64,000 bases of DNA, from positions 107,120 through 171,119 of the forward strand of contig NZ_MSDO01000022.1 in NCBI RefSeq assembly GCF_001937195.1, written 5' to 3'. The first letter of the stretch is position 1, and each line of letters begins with the position of its first letter. Shown here piece after piece: positions 1-8,349 of this stretch. Below the pieces are notes generated by a model. It was not told the origin of the DNA, ran no database searches, and saw only the letters and a program-made list of their open reading frames with translations. Source of the stretch: Salinicola socius. Its GTDB lineage: Bacteria; Pseudomonadota; Gammaproteobacteria; Pseudomonadales; Halomonadaceae. The position numbers were made by a program, and so were the translations under genes.

Positions 1-486
1 GATGGTGATGCTGATGGTTTCGTTATCCTTCGCACCAACTTGAATGCTGAAGGAGGAACTGCTCGTGTTAGTCTTGAATACGTTGGTTCCGTTGAACGAA
101 GTCTGCTCGGTGACGCGGTTGATCTCTTCCAGACGCTGGTTGACTTCCTTCTGGATGGAGTCGATGTCCTGAGCGCTGTTGGTGCCGTTCTGGGCCTGGA
201 CGGTCAGTTCACGAATGCGCTGGAGGTTGTCGTTGATCTGATCCAGCGAGCCTTCAGCGGTCTGAGACAGAGAGATACCGTCGTTGGCGTTACGGCTGGC
301 CTGAGTCAGACCTGTGACGGTAGAGGTCATGCGGTTGGCGATGGCCTGACCGGCCGCATCATCCGTGGCGCTATTGATGCGCAGGCCGGAAGACAGACGC
401 TCCATAGCGGTTTGCAGATCACCCTGAGACTTGTTCAGGTTGTTCTGACCGATCAGGGAGGTGATGTTGGTATTGATAACTGCCAT
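1..486 (-). CDS. fliC: Flagellin, N-terminal part (gene runs off the window)
   Basis: Filament subunit of the flagellum, exported by the flagellar type III system and polymerised outside the cell. Reading the minus strand from the ATG at 484-486 gives 162 residues beginning MAVINTNITSLIGQNNLNKS, the hallmark D0 helix of flagellins. It continues with the conserved stretches ERLSSGLRINSATDDAAGQA and LSQTAEGSLDQINDNLQRIR, and the frame is open to base 1, so only the N-terminal D0/D1 domains are visible. A ribosome binding site (AAGGAA) lies 8 bases upstream of the ATG, and a FliA promoter lies about 130 bp upstream. Family identity is seen directly in the sequence. The length and variability of the central domain cannot be judged here. 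Confidence 0.96.
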   Translation of the reverse strand, partial: MAVINTNITSLIGQNNLNKSQGDLQTAMERLSSGLRINSATDDAAGQAIANRMTSTVTGLTQASRNANDGISLSQTAEGSLDQINDNLQRIRELTVQAQNGTNSAQDIDSIQKEVNQRLEEINRVTEQTSFNGTNVFKTNTSSSSFSIQVGAKDNETISITI

Positions 487-614
487 TGTCGTGATTCCTT
501 ATCTCGGGTAAGAGGGCGCTTCTCTAAAGAGACCGCAACCTTAGGCCTGATCCGCTGCGCTCATGGCAGGTGTTGCCGGACCTTGCTGCAACGGCTCCGT
601 CGCCGTTGTTCCAG

Positions 615-641
615 TTATCGGCGCTACCCGGATTCGCTTGA
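615..641 (-). promoter_or_regulatory. Sigma-28 (FliA) promoter of flagellin
   Basis: On the minus strand a TCAAGCGA -35 element (615-641 spans both boxes) is followed after exactly 11 bases by a perfect GCCGATAA -10 element. The known FliA consensus is TAAAGTTT-N11-GCCGATAA. The site points at the flagellin start codon and would give an untranslated leader of roughly 120 bases. Confidence 0.88.
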
Positions 642-719
642 GGGTGATTTCACTTTTTTTGATGTAGTTGTTTGTTACGTTAGGTAACAGCTCTGAGGTC
701 AGGAGCAAGCGGCCAGTCG

Positions 720-797
720 CCAGAGGTGGAGAAAAGGTGGAGGGGTAGAAGGGGGACAAAGAGAAAGGGGATAAAGAGGATAGAAGGATAGAGAGCT
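720..797. other. Purine-rich tract
   Basis: Roughly 78 bases almost free of pyrimidines on the plus strand, built from irregular GGAG, AAGG and GATAGA-like motifs. A second tract of the same style lies at 17040-17101, also just beyond a gene in non-coding DNA. It is not a simple tandem repeat. No function is assigned. Confidence 0.7.
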
Positions 798-1016
798 GGT
801 CGTGATCGCACCTTCTGTTCGCGCGCTCCGCGGGAATCTTTCACGCACTGGCGGGTCTGAGCTTTCGAGCACTGCCGTCATTCGCAGGCGTGCAGCTCTG
901 GCACCCTTGGGCCGGCGCTTACGGTGTGAGGACTTGGCAGAGCGTGAAGGAATGAACTGGGCTCGTGTCGGAATGTGGTATAGATGATTTTCAAGGCGAG
1001 TTTCGCTAGACTGGGT

Positions 1017-1045
1017 CGGTTCTCTGAAGGAGAACCGTTTTATTT
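1017..1045 (+). terminator. Orphan Rho-independent terminator
   Basis: An 8-bp perfect stem (CGGTTCTC / GAGAACCG) with a 5-base loop TGAAG is followed directly by TTTTATTT. No protein gene precedes it on this strand within the window, so it may end a short non-coding transcript or block read-through into the next gene. Confidence 0.8.
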
Positions 1046-1151
1046 CCCTCCGGCAAATTTTTTATCCTGTTTTACGCTGGTCCGGGATTCTTCATGACTC
1101 TTATTCATCGGCCCGAGTCGGGTCATTGTTCAGGATGTTTAATTACTTCTT

Positions 1152-1397
1152 ATGCCTCGTATGATGGATGAACGTGAAAAAATTCGTAAGTTTCGTGAAC
1201 TCGATGACGCTTTTGCTCAGGCGCTTCGGGATCTCGATGGTGGCCCACGAACTTCGCAGTCGGTCGAGCCAGAGCCACAAGACGTTGGCCCAGCATTCGA
1301 GGAGCGCCTGCACGGGTTAATGACGGAGTATGCGTTGAGTCAGGGCTGCGTGCATGAAATGCTGAGCACGCTGGTGCAATACAAGAAGATGGCGTGA
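1152..1397 (+). CDS. Small hypothetical protein (81 aa)
   Basis: No family recognised. It encodes 81 residues beginning MPRMMDEREKIRKFRELDDA. The product is charged and soluble-looking, with a predicted helical N-terminal third, an acidic Pro/Glu-rich linker around residues 35-45, and a second amphipathic segment ending LVQYKKMA. No signal peptide, cysteine motif or membrane segment is seen. The start is uncertain: an AGGA lies well upstream of the ATG at 1152, and a second ATG occurs at 1161. The frame is open without rare-looking composition, which makes a real gene more likely than not. It stands alone between the flagellin region and manC. Confidence 0.5.
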   Translation: MPRMMDEREKIRKFRELDDAFAQALRDLDGGPRTSQSVEPEPQDVGPAFEERLHGLMTEYALSQGCVHEMLSTLVQYKKMA

Positions 1398-1732
1398 TGG
1401 GTAGCCTTCGTCGAGAGGGCGGTGTGATGGTTGCCGCCATTCCCGCCACGCTCGGTCTTGTTCGATAGATCTGTCGAACTTGTAAAATGCTGGGGTTTAT
1501 AAAGAGATCAATTTTATAAACAGTTGATATCTAGAAACCGCGCTATTTGCAGTGACCCCGATTTTTATCGGGTGTTTCTGATAAAGGTTTACTATCGCAA
1601 TGAGGGGACGGCGACTGATTTTCGCGATTATTGTCGGCTCCTCGTTATTCTGGTCGTTATCGTCAGCAAAGTGCCTGCCATTCACGGCCGGCTCGACGGT
1701 CTTTCGTTCCAGCAAAAGCCAAGGATGTGCGC
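1398..1732. other. AT-rich intergenic region upstream of manC
   Basis: About 335 bp. The part from about 1490 to 1640 is clearly richer in A and T than its surroundings and probably holds the manC promoter. No sigma factor site could be assigned with confidence. Open frames that extend manC upstream have no ribosome binding site and no family character. Confidence 0.5.
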
Positions 1733-3169
1733 ATGCTGATTCCCGTTGTTCTGGCCGGCGGCTCCGGCACTCGTCTATGGCCGATGTCGCGGGCGAGCTA
1801 CCCCAAGCAGTTCCTTCCGATCACCTCTGCGCGCAGCATGCTGCTGGAAACGCTGGCACGCATCGAATCTGTCAGCGCGGCAAACCCGATAATCGTGTGT
1901 CAGGAAGATCATCGCTTTCTGGTGGCCGAACAGCTGCGTGAAGCCGACCGGTCAGCGGACATCCTGCTCGAGCCGGCGATGCGCAATACCGCGCCGGCCA
2001 TCGGGCTGGCTGCACTGCAGGCCATGAGTCGCGATCCGAATGCGGTGCTGCTGGTGTTGCCCGCCGATCATGCCATCGCCAATCCGGAGGCGTTGATGCG
2101 AGCCATTACACCTGCGCGTGAAGCCGCCGAGCGGGGCAAGCTGGTGACGTTCGGGGTGACGCCGACGCGGGCGGAGACCGGCTACGGTTATATCGAGATC
2201 GAAACCGGGATCAAGACCGGCATGGCGCCAAGCGAGCCATGCGGCCACGACAGCGCGGTGCCGATCCAGCGCTTCGTCGAAAAACCGGATGCGAAAACGG
2301 CCCAGGCGTATGTCGAAAGCGGTCGGCACCTGTGGAACAGCGGGATGTTCGTGATGCGCGCGGATCGCTATCTGGAAGCGCTCGGGCGGCAGCGACCTGC
2401 GATGCTAGAGGCGGTGACGGCGGCGTGGGAAGGGCGTCAGACCGATCTCGATTTCCTGCGGGTCGACGCCGATGCCTTCTTTGCCTGCGACGCCGAGTCG
2501 ATCGACTATGCGGTGATGGAGAATGCCGCCGATGCCAGCGTCGTCGCGCTGGATGCCGGCTGGTCGGACGTCGGCTCGTGGCAGTCGCTATGGGAAATTT
2601 CCGCCAAGGGCGCGGATGGCAACGCACTGCGCGGTGACGTGATCGTCGACGACGTGAGTGGATGCTTGATTCATGGCGAAAGCCGGCTGGTGGCGGCGGT
2701 CGGCGTACGCGACTTGATGATCATCGAAACACCGGATGCGGTGATGGTCGCGCATCGGGACGCCGCACAATCGGTCAAGCACATCGCGGAGACGCTCAAG
2801 CGCCAGGAACGCCCGGAGTGGGACCAGCATCGTCGGGTGCATCGCCCCTGGGGCAGCTATGACAGCGTGCATCGTGCCGAGCGCTACCAGGTCAAGCAGA
2901 TCAGCGTGACGCCCGGTGGTCGGCTGTCACTTCAGAAGCACTTTCACCGCGCCGAACACTGGATCGTGGTTCGCGGAACGGCGCGGGTGACACGCGGCGA
3001 CGAGACCTTTCTGCTCGAGGAGAACCAGTCGACCTACATCCCTCTCGGCGTCGTTCACCGGCTGGAGAATCCGGGCAAGATCGAACTGGAGTTGATCGAA
3101 GTGCAGAGCGGCAGCTATCTCGGCGAAGACGACATCGAGCGATTCGATGACGTCTACCGCCGTGAATGA
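1733..3169 (+). CDS. manC: Mannose-1-phosphate guanylyltransferase / mannose-6-phosphate isomerase
   Basis: Bifunctional cytoplasmic enzyme (ManC/AlgA/CpsB type) that makes GDP-mannose for polysaccharides: a type II phosphomannose isomerase plus GTP:mannose-1-phosphate guanylyltransferase. The ATG at 1733 was chosen because AAGGA sits 7 bases upstream and the protein then begins MLIPVVLAGGSGTRLWPMSR, the family N-terminus carrying the nucleotide-binding GGSGTRLWP motif. FVEKPD (about residue 180) is a conserved nucleotidyltransferase motif. The C-terminal cupin from about residue 365 begins RPWGSYDSV and carries HFHRAEHW. The 478 aa match the usual length. The gene is solitary here and ends one base before the convergent channel gene. 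It likely supplies precursor to the exopolysaccharide locus at 29-46 kb or to another polymer. Confidence 0.95.
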   Translation: MLIPVVLAGGSGTRLWPMSRASYPKQFLPITSARSMLLETLARIESVSAANPIIVCQEDHRFLVAEQLREADRSADILLEPAMRNTAPAIGLAALQAMSRDPNAVLLVLPADHAIANPEALMRAITPAREAAERGKLVTFGVTPTRAETGYGYIEIETGIKTGMAPSEPCGHDSAVPIQRFVEKPDAKTAQAYVESGRHLWNSGMFVMRADRYLEALGRQRPAMLEAVTAAWEGRQTDLDFLRVDADAFFACDAESIDYAVMENAADASVVALDAGWSDVGSWQSLWEISAKGADGNALRGDVIVDDVSGCLIHGESRLVAAVGVRDLMIIETPDAVMVAHRDAAQSVKHIAETLKRQERPEWDQHRRVHRPWGSYDSVHRAERYQVKQISVTPGGRLSLQKHFHRAEHWIVVRGTARVTRGDETFLLEENQSTYIPLGVVHRLENPGKIELELIEVQSGSYLGEDDIERFDDVYRRE

Positions 3170-4591
3170 TCACGAGGCCGGCTGCGCGCCCTCGTGTTGA
3201 CCGCAGGCGCCTGCACTGGCATTCGGCGCCGTGGCAGTCGAAACCGATAGCGGCGACTGCGGCGTGTTGTCGCCGTTAGGCTGAGGCATGTCCAGCCGCA
3301 CGGTCGGCAGATGTTCGGGGTAGTGGGTGCAGATGAAATCGATCAGGCCTTCACGGATTTCGCAGCGCAGATCGAAGGTGTTCGGGCCGCCGCTACTGCT
3401 GATCAGCACTCGCAACTGCTTGTTGCGTTCGGTCATCTCGAGCATCTGCACCTTGCAGACCCGGCCGGTCCAGAACGGTGAAGCCTCGGCGATCCGCTGG
3501 CACTCGGCGCGCAGCGGTGCCATCGGCAGGTGATAGTCGACGTATAGGATCACCACGCCAATGAGATCCTTGTCGCGTCGGGTCCAGTTTTCGAAAGGGT
3601 GGTCGACGAAGTAAGTGATCGGCAGTACGACTCGTCGCCAGTCCCAGGTACGCACGACGGCATAGGTCAGCGTCAGCTCCTCTACCCAGCCCCATTCATC
3701 CTCGACGATGACCGAGTCGTTCAACTGAATCGGCTGCGTCAGCGCGATCTGGATGCCGGCGATCAGGTTGCCCAGCACCTTCTGCGCCGAAAACCCGAGC
3801 ACCACACCCAATATGCCCGCCGAAGCCAGGATGCTGGCGCCGAGTTGGCGCACCTTCTCGAATACCATCAGCATCGAGGCGAGAGCCAGAATGATGATGA
3901 CGAAATTGATCAGCTTGCGCAGCACGGTGATCTGGGTGTGCACCTTGCGTGCCACGGCATCTTCGTCATCGAATTTGTAGCGTTCGCTGAGCGCCCGCTC
4001 GCTGATGTTGACGCCATGGATCAGCACCCCGGCGATGGCCCCGATCAGAATCAGACTGGTGAGATTGTGCAGCGCCGAGTCGAGACTGACCGACGTCACG
4101 AAGATCGGGAAGATCGAGAACAGCACGAAGATCGGGATCAGTGCGGCCAGACAGCGTGCCATGAACGGCACCAGGAAACGCTCCAGTATCGAAGTGCGCG
4201 AGTCTCCCCAACGGTCCATGGTCGCGACCAGTCGGCGACAGAGGCGGATCAGCAACCAGACGCCAAGCAGCGCTGCGGCAAAATGTGCCACGGTCATGAT
4301 CAGCGAATGTCCGTCGACGTCCGCGGGAACCAGGAAGTGAGCGGCGCCGAAGAGTCCGTAGACCCAAAGCACCCCCACCAACGGCGGATGAACGGCCTTG
4401 GCTGTCGTGCCGAGTAGATGAAAGCGGGATTCATCGAGCCGTCGTAGGCGAAAGTGGACGTACTTGAGCAGTGCGTGAGCGATGATCGTCGCGCCGATGA
4501 TGAACGCCGCCGTGATCCAGAACGGCAGCGCATCCAGCCACGCCTTGATCGTGGTATTGATAAACGTCGCGTTGATAACCGATGCATTCAT
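3170..4591 (-). CDS. MscS-family mechanosensitive channel
   Basis: Inner-membrane small-conductance mechanosensitive channel family protein, which releases solutes on hypo-osmotic shock. At 473 aa it is larger than E. coli MscS. It has about five predicted membrane segments, the last being the pore-lining helix around residues 245-275 (LGASILASAGILGVVLGFSA, then QKVLGNLIAGIQIALTQP). A beta-domain follows (LNDSVIVEDEWGWVEELTL) and then a C-terminal alpha/beta domain with FENWTRRDKDLIG. The tail after about residue 435 is low-complexity, Pro/Thr/Ala-rich. The extra N-terminal helices resemble YbdG-like members. A salt-adapted host would fit, but this is inference. The stop codon abuts that of manC, so the two genes converge without a spacer. 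Confidence 0.9.
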   Translation of the reverse strand: MNASVINATFINTTIKAWLDALPFWITAAFIIGATIIAHALLKYVHFRLRRLDESRFHLLGTTAKAVHPPLVGVLWVYGLFGAAHFLVPADVDGHSLIMTVAHFAAALLGVWLLIRLCRRLVATMDRWGDSRTSILERFLVPFMARCLAALIPIFVLFSIFPIFVTSVSLDSALHNLTSLILIGAIAGVLIHGVNISERALSERYKFDDEDAVARKVHTQITVLRKLINFVIIILALASMLMVFEKVRQLGASILASAGILGVVLGFSAQKVLGNLIAGIQIALTQPIQLNDSVIVEDEWGWVEELTLTYAVVRTWDWRRVVLPITYFVDHPFENWTRRDKDLIGVVILYVDYHLPMAPLRAECQRIAEASPFWTGRVCKVQMLEMTERNKQLRVLISSSGGPNTFDLRCEIREGLIDFICTHYPEHLPTVRLDMPQPNGDNTPQSPLSVSTATAPNASAGACGQHEGAQPAS

Positions 4592-4786
4592 GGATGAGCC
4601 TGTTATTGGAGTTGTCGACTCACTCGAGTTTAGGCGTTTCTACAACTTTCGTCGCATTGAGCGCTTGGTTCGAAGAATGCCGGCTCAAAATTTCTGCGAT
4701 TCACAAAAGCGCGCTCGCCCTGGTGCAGAGCGAGCGCTGACGGGGGTGCCCCGCTATCGAGGAAACCCATTCTCAGGAGAAATGCG

Positions 4787-5773
4787 TTATCGAGAAAGGC
4801 CGATCTGGCGGGAGATATCCGTGATCTGGGCAATCTGTTCGTTGACGAAGGTGGTGAATGCCTCGCCATGCATTTTGAATGGCATCAGGCCGTTCTGGGT
4901 CATCACGCTTTTCCACTCATCACTGGCGTACAGCGTGTCGATGGTATCGACCCACCAGCCGTAAGCATCTTCGGAGACATCCGACGGCATGTAAAAGCCT
5001 CGCCAGTTGGGGGCGATCGTATCGATTCCCTGTTCTCGAGCGGTCGGCCACTGATGCAGCTTGCCGGGCAGGCGCTCTTCGGAAAGGATCGCCAATGGCC
5101 GCAGGTCACCGGACTCGATAAAGCTGATGACTTCCGAAATATCACCGGTGAAGGCGTCGACGTGACCGCCCAGCGTCTGCGTCACCGCTTCACCGCCGCC
5201 GTTGTAACCCAGATAGGCAATCCGTGCCAGATCGTCCACCCCGGCCTCGTCGGCGGCCATCAACAATTTCAGGTGATCCCAGCCGCCGGTGGCGGTGCCG
5301 CCCGTAAAGGTCAGTGCACGAGGGTCGTCCTTGAGAGCCTTCATCACGTCCGACAGCGATTGATACGGGGAGTCCGCCGCCACCGCAATCACGCCATAAT
5401 CGGCGCCCAGCGTGCCGATCCAGTTGACCATGCTGGCATCCAGCCCCGGAAATTGCCCGCGGGCCAGCCCTGTCGTTGTCACGGTGCTGGCAGCGACGAT
5501 CAGGTTCTCCTGCCCGGCACGCTTCTGCACCACGTGCGAGAAGCCCACTCCGCCGCTGGCGCCTGGCATGTTGATGGTCTGGACGTTGCCGTCGACCAGA
5601 CCCAGGTCGCCGAGGACGCGGCCCACGGAACGGCAGGTGAAGTCCCAGCCACCGCCCGGGTTGGCCGGGGCGATGCAGTCCACTTTCCCGGTCTGCTCGA
5701 AAGCCTGAGTGGCGCTGGCCAGGCTCCAGATCAGGCCGCCTGCGATGAGTGTCCTTAAACTACGTTGGATCAT
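4787..5773 (-). CDS. TctC/Bug-family periplasmic substrate-binding protein (orphan)
   Basis: Periplasmic solute receptor of the tripartite tricarboxylate transporter (TTT) class, which usually hands organic acids to TctAB. The ATG at 5773 has an AGGAA-type binding site and opens a signal peptide (RSLRTLIAGGLIWSLASATQA) with likely cleavage after AxA near residue 24. The mature protein carries the Bug motif IAPANPGGGWDFTCR and later VNWIGTLGADYGVIAVA. The 328 aa are normal for the family. No tctA or tctB gene lies on either side, so it is an orphan receptor in this window. It sits downstream of the LysR gene on the same strand and near the CoA-transferase/lyase pair, which suggests a shared substrate. 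Confidence 0.92.
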   Translation of the reverse strand: MIQRSLRTLIAGGLIWSLASATQAFEQTGKVDCIAPANPGGGWDFTCRSVGRVLGDLGLVDGNVQTINMPGASGGVGFSHVVQKRAGQENLIVAASTVTTTGLARGQFPGLDASMVNWIGTLGADYGVIAVAADSPYQSLSDVMKALKDDPRALTFTGGTATGGWDHLKLLMAADEAGVDDLARIAYLGYNGGGEAVTQTLGGHVDAFTGDISEVISFIESGDLRPLAILSEERLPGKLHQWPTAREQGIDTIAPNWRGFYMPSDVSEDAYGWWVDTIDTLYASDEWKSVMTQNGLMPFKMHGEAFTTFVNEQIAQITDISRQIGLSR

Positions 5774-5932
5774 GGCGTGTTCCTCGTCGTCTTGTTATCG
5801 ATCTGCACTGTTGCAACGATTCGTCGTCCGCGTTTCATCGCCGGAAGGGCGCTGGGCGTTTTTCGTATCGGGATGACGTGGGAGGACTGTAGCGAGTGGT
5901 CGCGACGGGAAACATTGATATTTTGACAAGCG

Positions 5933-5955
5933 AGCCTTCGTACTTCCCGAAGGCT
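5933..5955. terminator. Hairpin between LysR and TctC genes
   Basis: Perfect 8-bp stem AGCCTTCG / CGAAGGCT with a 7-base loop. It lies just past the LysR stop codon. There is no U-run on the minus strand, so it is a weak terminator or an RNA-stability hairpin rather than a canonical Rho-independent terminator. Confidence 0.4.
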
Positions 5956-5974
5956 TTACACCTTCGTCGTAACA

Positions 5975-6913
5975 CTATGGGCCTTGCGGTGGCGCTTCGA
6001 TGTCCGGCGTCTCGATGTCTCGCGCGCTCGCGTTCGCCAGATGCTCGATCATCTCTCGGGCAATCAGGGGCAGTGTCTCCAGGTCGCGGATACCGATGAC
6101 CAGCTCGCGCTCCGCCCACTCATCGGTCAACGCAGTCGTGGTCAGTGAAAGGCTCTCGCGGTAGGCCGCAACGGCGCGAGCGGGAAGAATGCCGATCCCC
6201 ATGCCACGGTCGATCATCCGGCAGATACCTTCGAAGCTGCGCACCTGTATCCGCATCCGCACCGGCCGTGCCAGGCGCTGAGAGTCCTGATGCAGCAGCG
6301 CATGGAGCGAAGAGTCCTGTTCCAGGCCGATGAAGTCGTAGTCCAGGGTCTCGGCGAAAGCCAGACTTTCACGTTCGGCCAGCGGATGATTCCGTGCCGT
6401 GACCAGCACCAGCCGATCCCGACGATAGGGGTATATCGACAATCCTTCTGCGGGAACATGCCCCGAGAAGATGCCGATGTCGGTCAGCCCGTCACGAACG
6501 GCGTCGATGATCTCGTGGCTCAAGCGCTCCTGCATGTCGATGCGAATCTGCGGATAGCGGCGGCTGAAGTCGCTCAGGTCGTCGGGAAGAAACTCGATCA
6601 CGGCCGAGGTGTTCGCATGCAGACGCACGTGCCCCCGGATTCCCACACTGTACTCGCTGAGATCGGCGTTGAGATGATCCAGGCTGTCTAACATGTGACG
6701 GGCATGATGAAGCAACGCATGGCCGGCGGGAGTCAGCTCGACGCCGCGAGGGCGGCGATAGAGCAGCGTCGTCGAAAGCTGAGTCTCGAGATCGCTGATG
6801 CGCTTGCTGACCGCCGCCAGTGCCAGGTGCTCGCGCTCGGCGGCACGAGTCAGACTCCGTGAGTCGGCAATGGCGACAAAGAGCTTGAGGGTGACGAAAT
6901 CGAGTCGCTTCAT
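5975..6913 (-). CDS. LysR-family transcriptional regulator
   Basis: DNA-binding regulator with the standard LysR layout over 312 aa. The N-terminal winged helix (residues 1-65) has the signature FVAIADSRSLTRAAEREHLA and VSKRISDLE. A linker helix follows, then a periplasmic-binding-protein-like co-inducer domain from about residue 90 (RLHANTSAVIEFLPDDLSDF). The short C-terminal tail is acidic and proline-rich. The gene is divergent from the CaiB/lyase pair across a 206-bp gap, the usual arrangement for a LysR controlling its neighbour, and tctC lies downstream on its own strand. The likely inducer is an organic acid or its CoA ester. No strong ribosome binding site precedes the ATG at 6913. 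Confidence 0.93.
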   Translation of the reverse strand: MKRLDFVTLKLFVAIADSRSLTRAAEREHLALAAVSKRISDLETQLSTTLLYRRPRGVELTPAGHALLHHARHMLDSLDHLNADLSEYSVGIRGHVRLHANTSAVIEFLPDDLSDFSRRYPQIRIDMQERLSHEIIDAVRDGLTDIGIFSGHVPAEGLSIYPYRRDRLVLVTARNHPLAERESLAFAETLDYDFIGLEQDSSLHALLHQDSQRLARPVRMRIQVRSFEGICRMIDRGMGIGILPARAVAAYRESLSLTTTALTDEWAERELVIGIRDLETLPLIAREMIEHLANASARDIETPDIEAPPQGP

Positions 6914-6960
6914 GACAGGACATCTGTTGTTGCGGGAATGGTCGACCCACTTTAGCGTTC

Positions 6961-6990
6961 GCGATCGACGAAGCCTAGCTTGACGATCGC
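6961..6990. promoter_or_regulatory. Imperfect palindrome in the LysR/CaiB divergent promoter region
   Basis: GCGATCGACGAAGC (6961-6974) is matched by GCTTGACGATCGC (6978-6990), giving a near-perfect inverted repeat of about 13 bp arms. It is placed 48 bp from the LysR start and 130 bp from the CoA-transferase start. The position and dyad symmetry fit a LysR operator; this assignment is inference. Confidence 0.5.
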
Positions 6991-7050
6991 CTAATTGTTG
7001 CCGCCCGCTGAATGGGCCAATGTTGGCTGGGCGAGATTGGCTGGATCAGA

Positions 7051-7107
7051 AATGGGTCTGGAGTCATGAAATGGGTCTGGAGTCATGAAGTGGGTCTGGA
7101 TTGATAA
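7051..7107 (+). repeat. Three 19-bp tandem repeats in the CaiB leader
   Basis: Unit AATGGGTCTGGAGTCATGA occurs identically at 7051-7069 and 7070-7088. A diverged third copy at 7089-7107 runs up to the ribosome binding site (AAGGAG). The array therefore sits directly in the leader of the CoA-transferase gene. Confidence 0.95.
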
Positions 7108-7119
7108 AAGGAGAGCAAC

Positions 7120-8349
7120 ATGGCTGCCAGCGACAATCCGCAGGCGCTAGCGGGACTCAAGGTGGTGGAGCTGGGTCAGTTGATTGCCGGGCCTTTTGCC
7201 AGCAAGCTGCTGGGCGAGTTCGGTGCGGACGTGATCAAGATCGAGCCGCCGGGTACGGGGGATCCGCTGCGCAAATGGCGCGTGCTCAAGGACGATACGT
7301 CACTGTGGTGGCACGTCCAGACCCGCAACAAGCGTTCGCTGGCACTCGATCTCCGTTCCGAGGAGGGCCAGGAGGTCGTGCGCCGCCTCGTCGATGAAGC
7401 GGACATCGTGATCGAGAACTTTCGCCCCGGCACGCTGGAGAAGTGGGGACTGGGGTGGGAGTCGCTGAGCGAACGCAACCCCGGCCTGATCATGGTGCGT
7501 ATCTCCGGTTACGGTCAGACCGGCCCTTATCGCGACCGGCCCGGGTTCGGCGTGATCGGCGAGGCGATGGGCGGCTTGCGCTATCTCTCCGGCCATCCGG
7601 ATCAACCCTCCGTGCGGGTCGGCATCAGCATCGGCGATTCGCTGTCGGCGCTTTACGGCGTCATTGGCGCCTTGCTGGCATTGCAGGAGCGCCATCGCAG
7701 CGGCCAGGGCCAGTACATCGATGTCGCGCTGTACGAATCGGTGTTCGCAATGATGGAGAGTCTGATTCCCGAGTACGACGGCGCCGAGGTGATCCGAGAA
7801 CCCAGCGGGAGCGCCTTGCCGGGTATCACGCCCTCCAATGCCTATCCCTGTGCGTCGGCCGAGGGTGAGGACGAGGGTCAGGGCGAAGAATACGTTCTGA
7901 TCGCCGGTAACGGCGACAGTATCTTCAAGCGCTTGATGGCCGCGATCGGCCGTCAGGATCTCGCCGACGATCCGCGCTTCGCGCATAACGACGGCCGCAG
8001 CCGTCACGCCGAGCTGATCGATGGGGCGATTGCGGACTGGACTCGCCAGCATGAGCGAAGCTATGTCCTCGACGTGCTGGAGAGTGCCCACGTGCCGGTG
8101 GGCTATCCCTATACGGCGAAAGACATCGTTGCCGATCCGCACTATCTGGCGCGGGAGATGATCGAAACCATCCAATTGGGCGACGGCGAATCGCTGAAAG
8201 TTCCCGGGATACTGCCGAAGCTGAGCCGTACACCGGGGCGAATCGAGGGCGGTGGTCCCGCGCTGGGACAGCACACCCGGGACGTGCTCGACGAACTGGG
8301 CATCGACCGCGAGACCCAGAACAAAATGCGCGAAAGAGGAGTGATCTGA
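7120..8349 (+). CDS. CaiB/BaiF family (class III) CoA-transferase
   Basis: Cytoplasmic formyl-CoA-transferase-type enzyme that moves CoA between carboxylic acids through an enzyme-bound aspartyl thioester. The start is clear, with AAGGAGAG 6 bases before the ATG. The protein begins LAGLKVVELGQLIAGPFASK (residues 9-28), has GADVIKIEPPGTGDPLRKW, VIENFRPGTLEKWGLGWE and SGYGQTGPYRDRPGFGVI. The catalytic Asp of the family would lie within this type of motif set near residue 170. The 409 aa are normal length. The stop codon shares a base with the ATG of the HMG-CoA-lyase-like gene, so the two are translationally coupled. The likely role is activation of a branched dicarboxylic or hydroxy acid, which the lyase then cleaves. 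The exact substrate is not determinable here. Confidence 0.92.
   Translation: MAASDNPQALAGLKVVELGQLIAGPFASKLLGEFGADVIKIEPPGTGDPLRKWRVLKDDTSLWWHVQTRNKRSLALDLRSEEGQEVVRRLVDEADIVIENFRPGTLEKWGLGWESLSERNPGLIMVRISGYGQTGPYRDRPGFGVIGEAMGGLRYLSGHPDQPSVRVGISIGDSLSALYGVIGALLALQERHRSGQGQYIDVALYESVFAMMESLIPEYDGAEVIREPSGSALPGITPSNAYPCASAEGEDEGQGEEYVLIAGNGDSIFKRLMAAIGRQDLADDPRFAHNDGRSRHAELIDGAIADWTRQHERSYVLDVLESAHVPVGYPYTAKDIVADPHYLAREMIETIQLGDGESLKVPGILPKLSRTPGRIEGGGPALGQHTRDVLDELGIDRETQNKMRERGVI

Larger units (their letters stand above)
487..1151. other. Long intergenic region between flagellin and a small ORF
   Basis: About 665 bp without a convincing gene. It holds the FliA promoter near 615-641, a purine-rich tract at 720-797, and a Rho-independent terminator at 1017-1045 with no gene upstream of it on the plus strand. 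Short open frames here lack ribosome binding sites and recognisable protein character. A TATAGA hexamer at 979-984 could be a -10 box for a very short transcript ending at the terminator, but no good -35 box accompanies it. Confidence 0.6.

Noticed and set aside
802..987. 61-codon open frame before the orphan terminator
   Set aside because: No ribosome binding site and unusual Arg/Leu-rich composition typical of a chance frame.
7051..7107. CRISPR-like array
   Set aside because: Units are directly adjacent with no spacers, too short and only three copies. No cas gene is present anywhere in the window.
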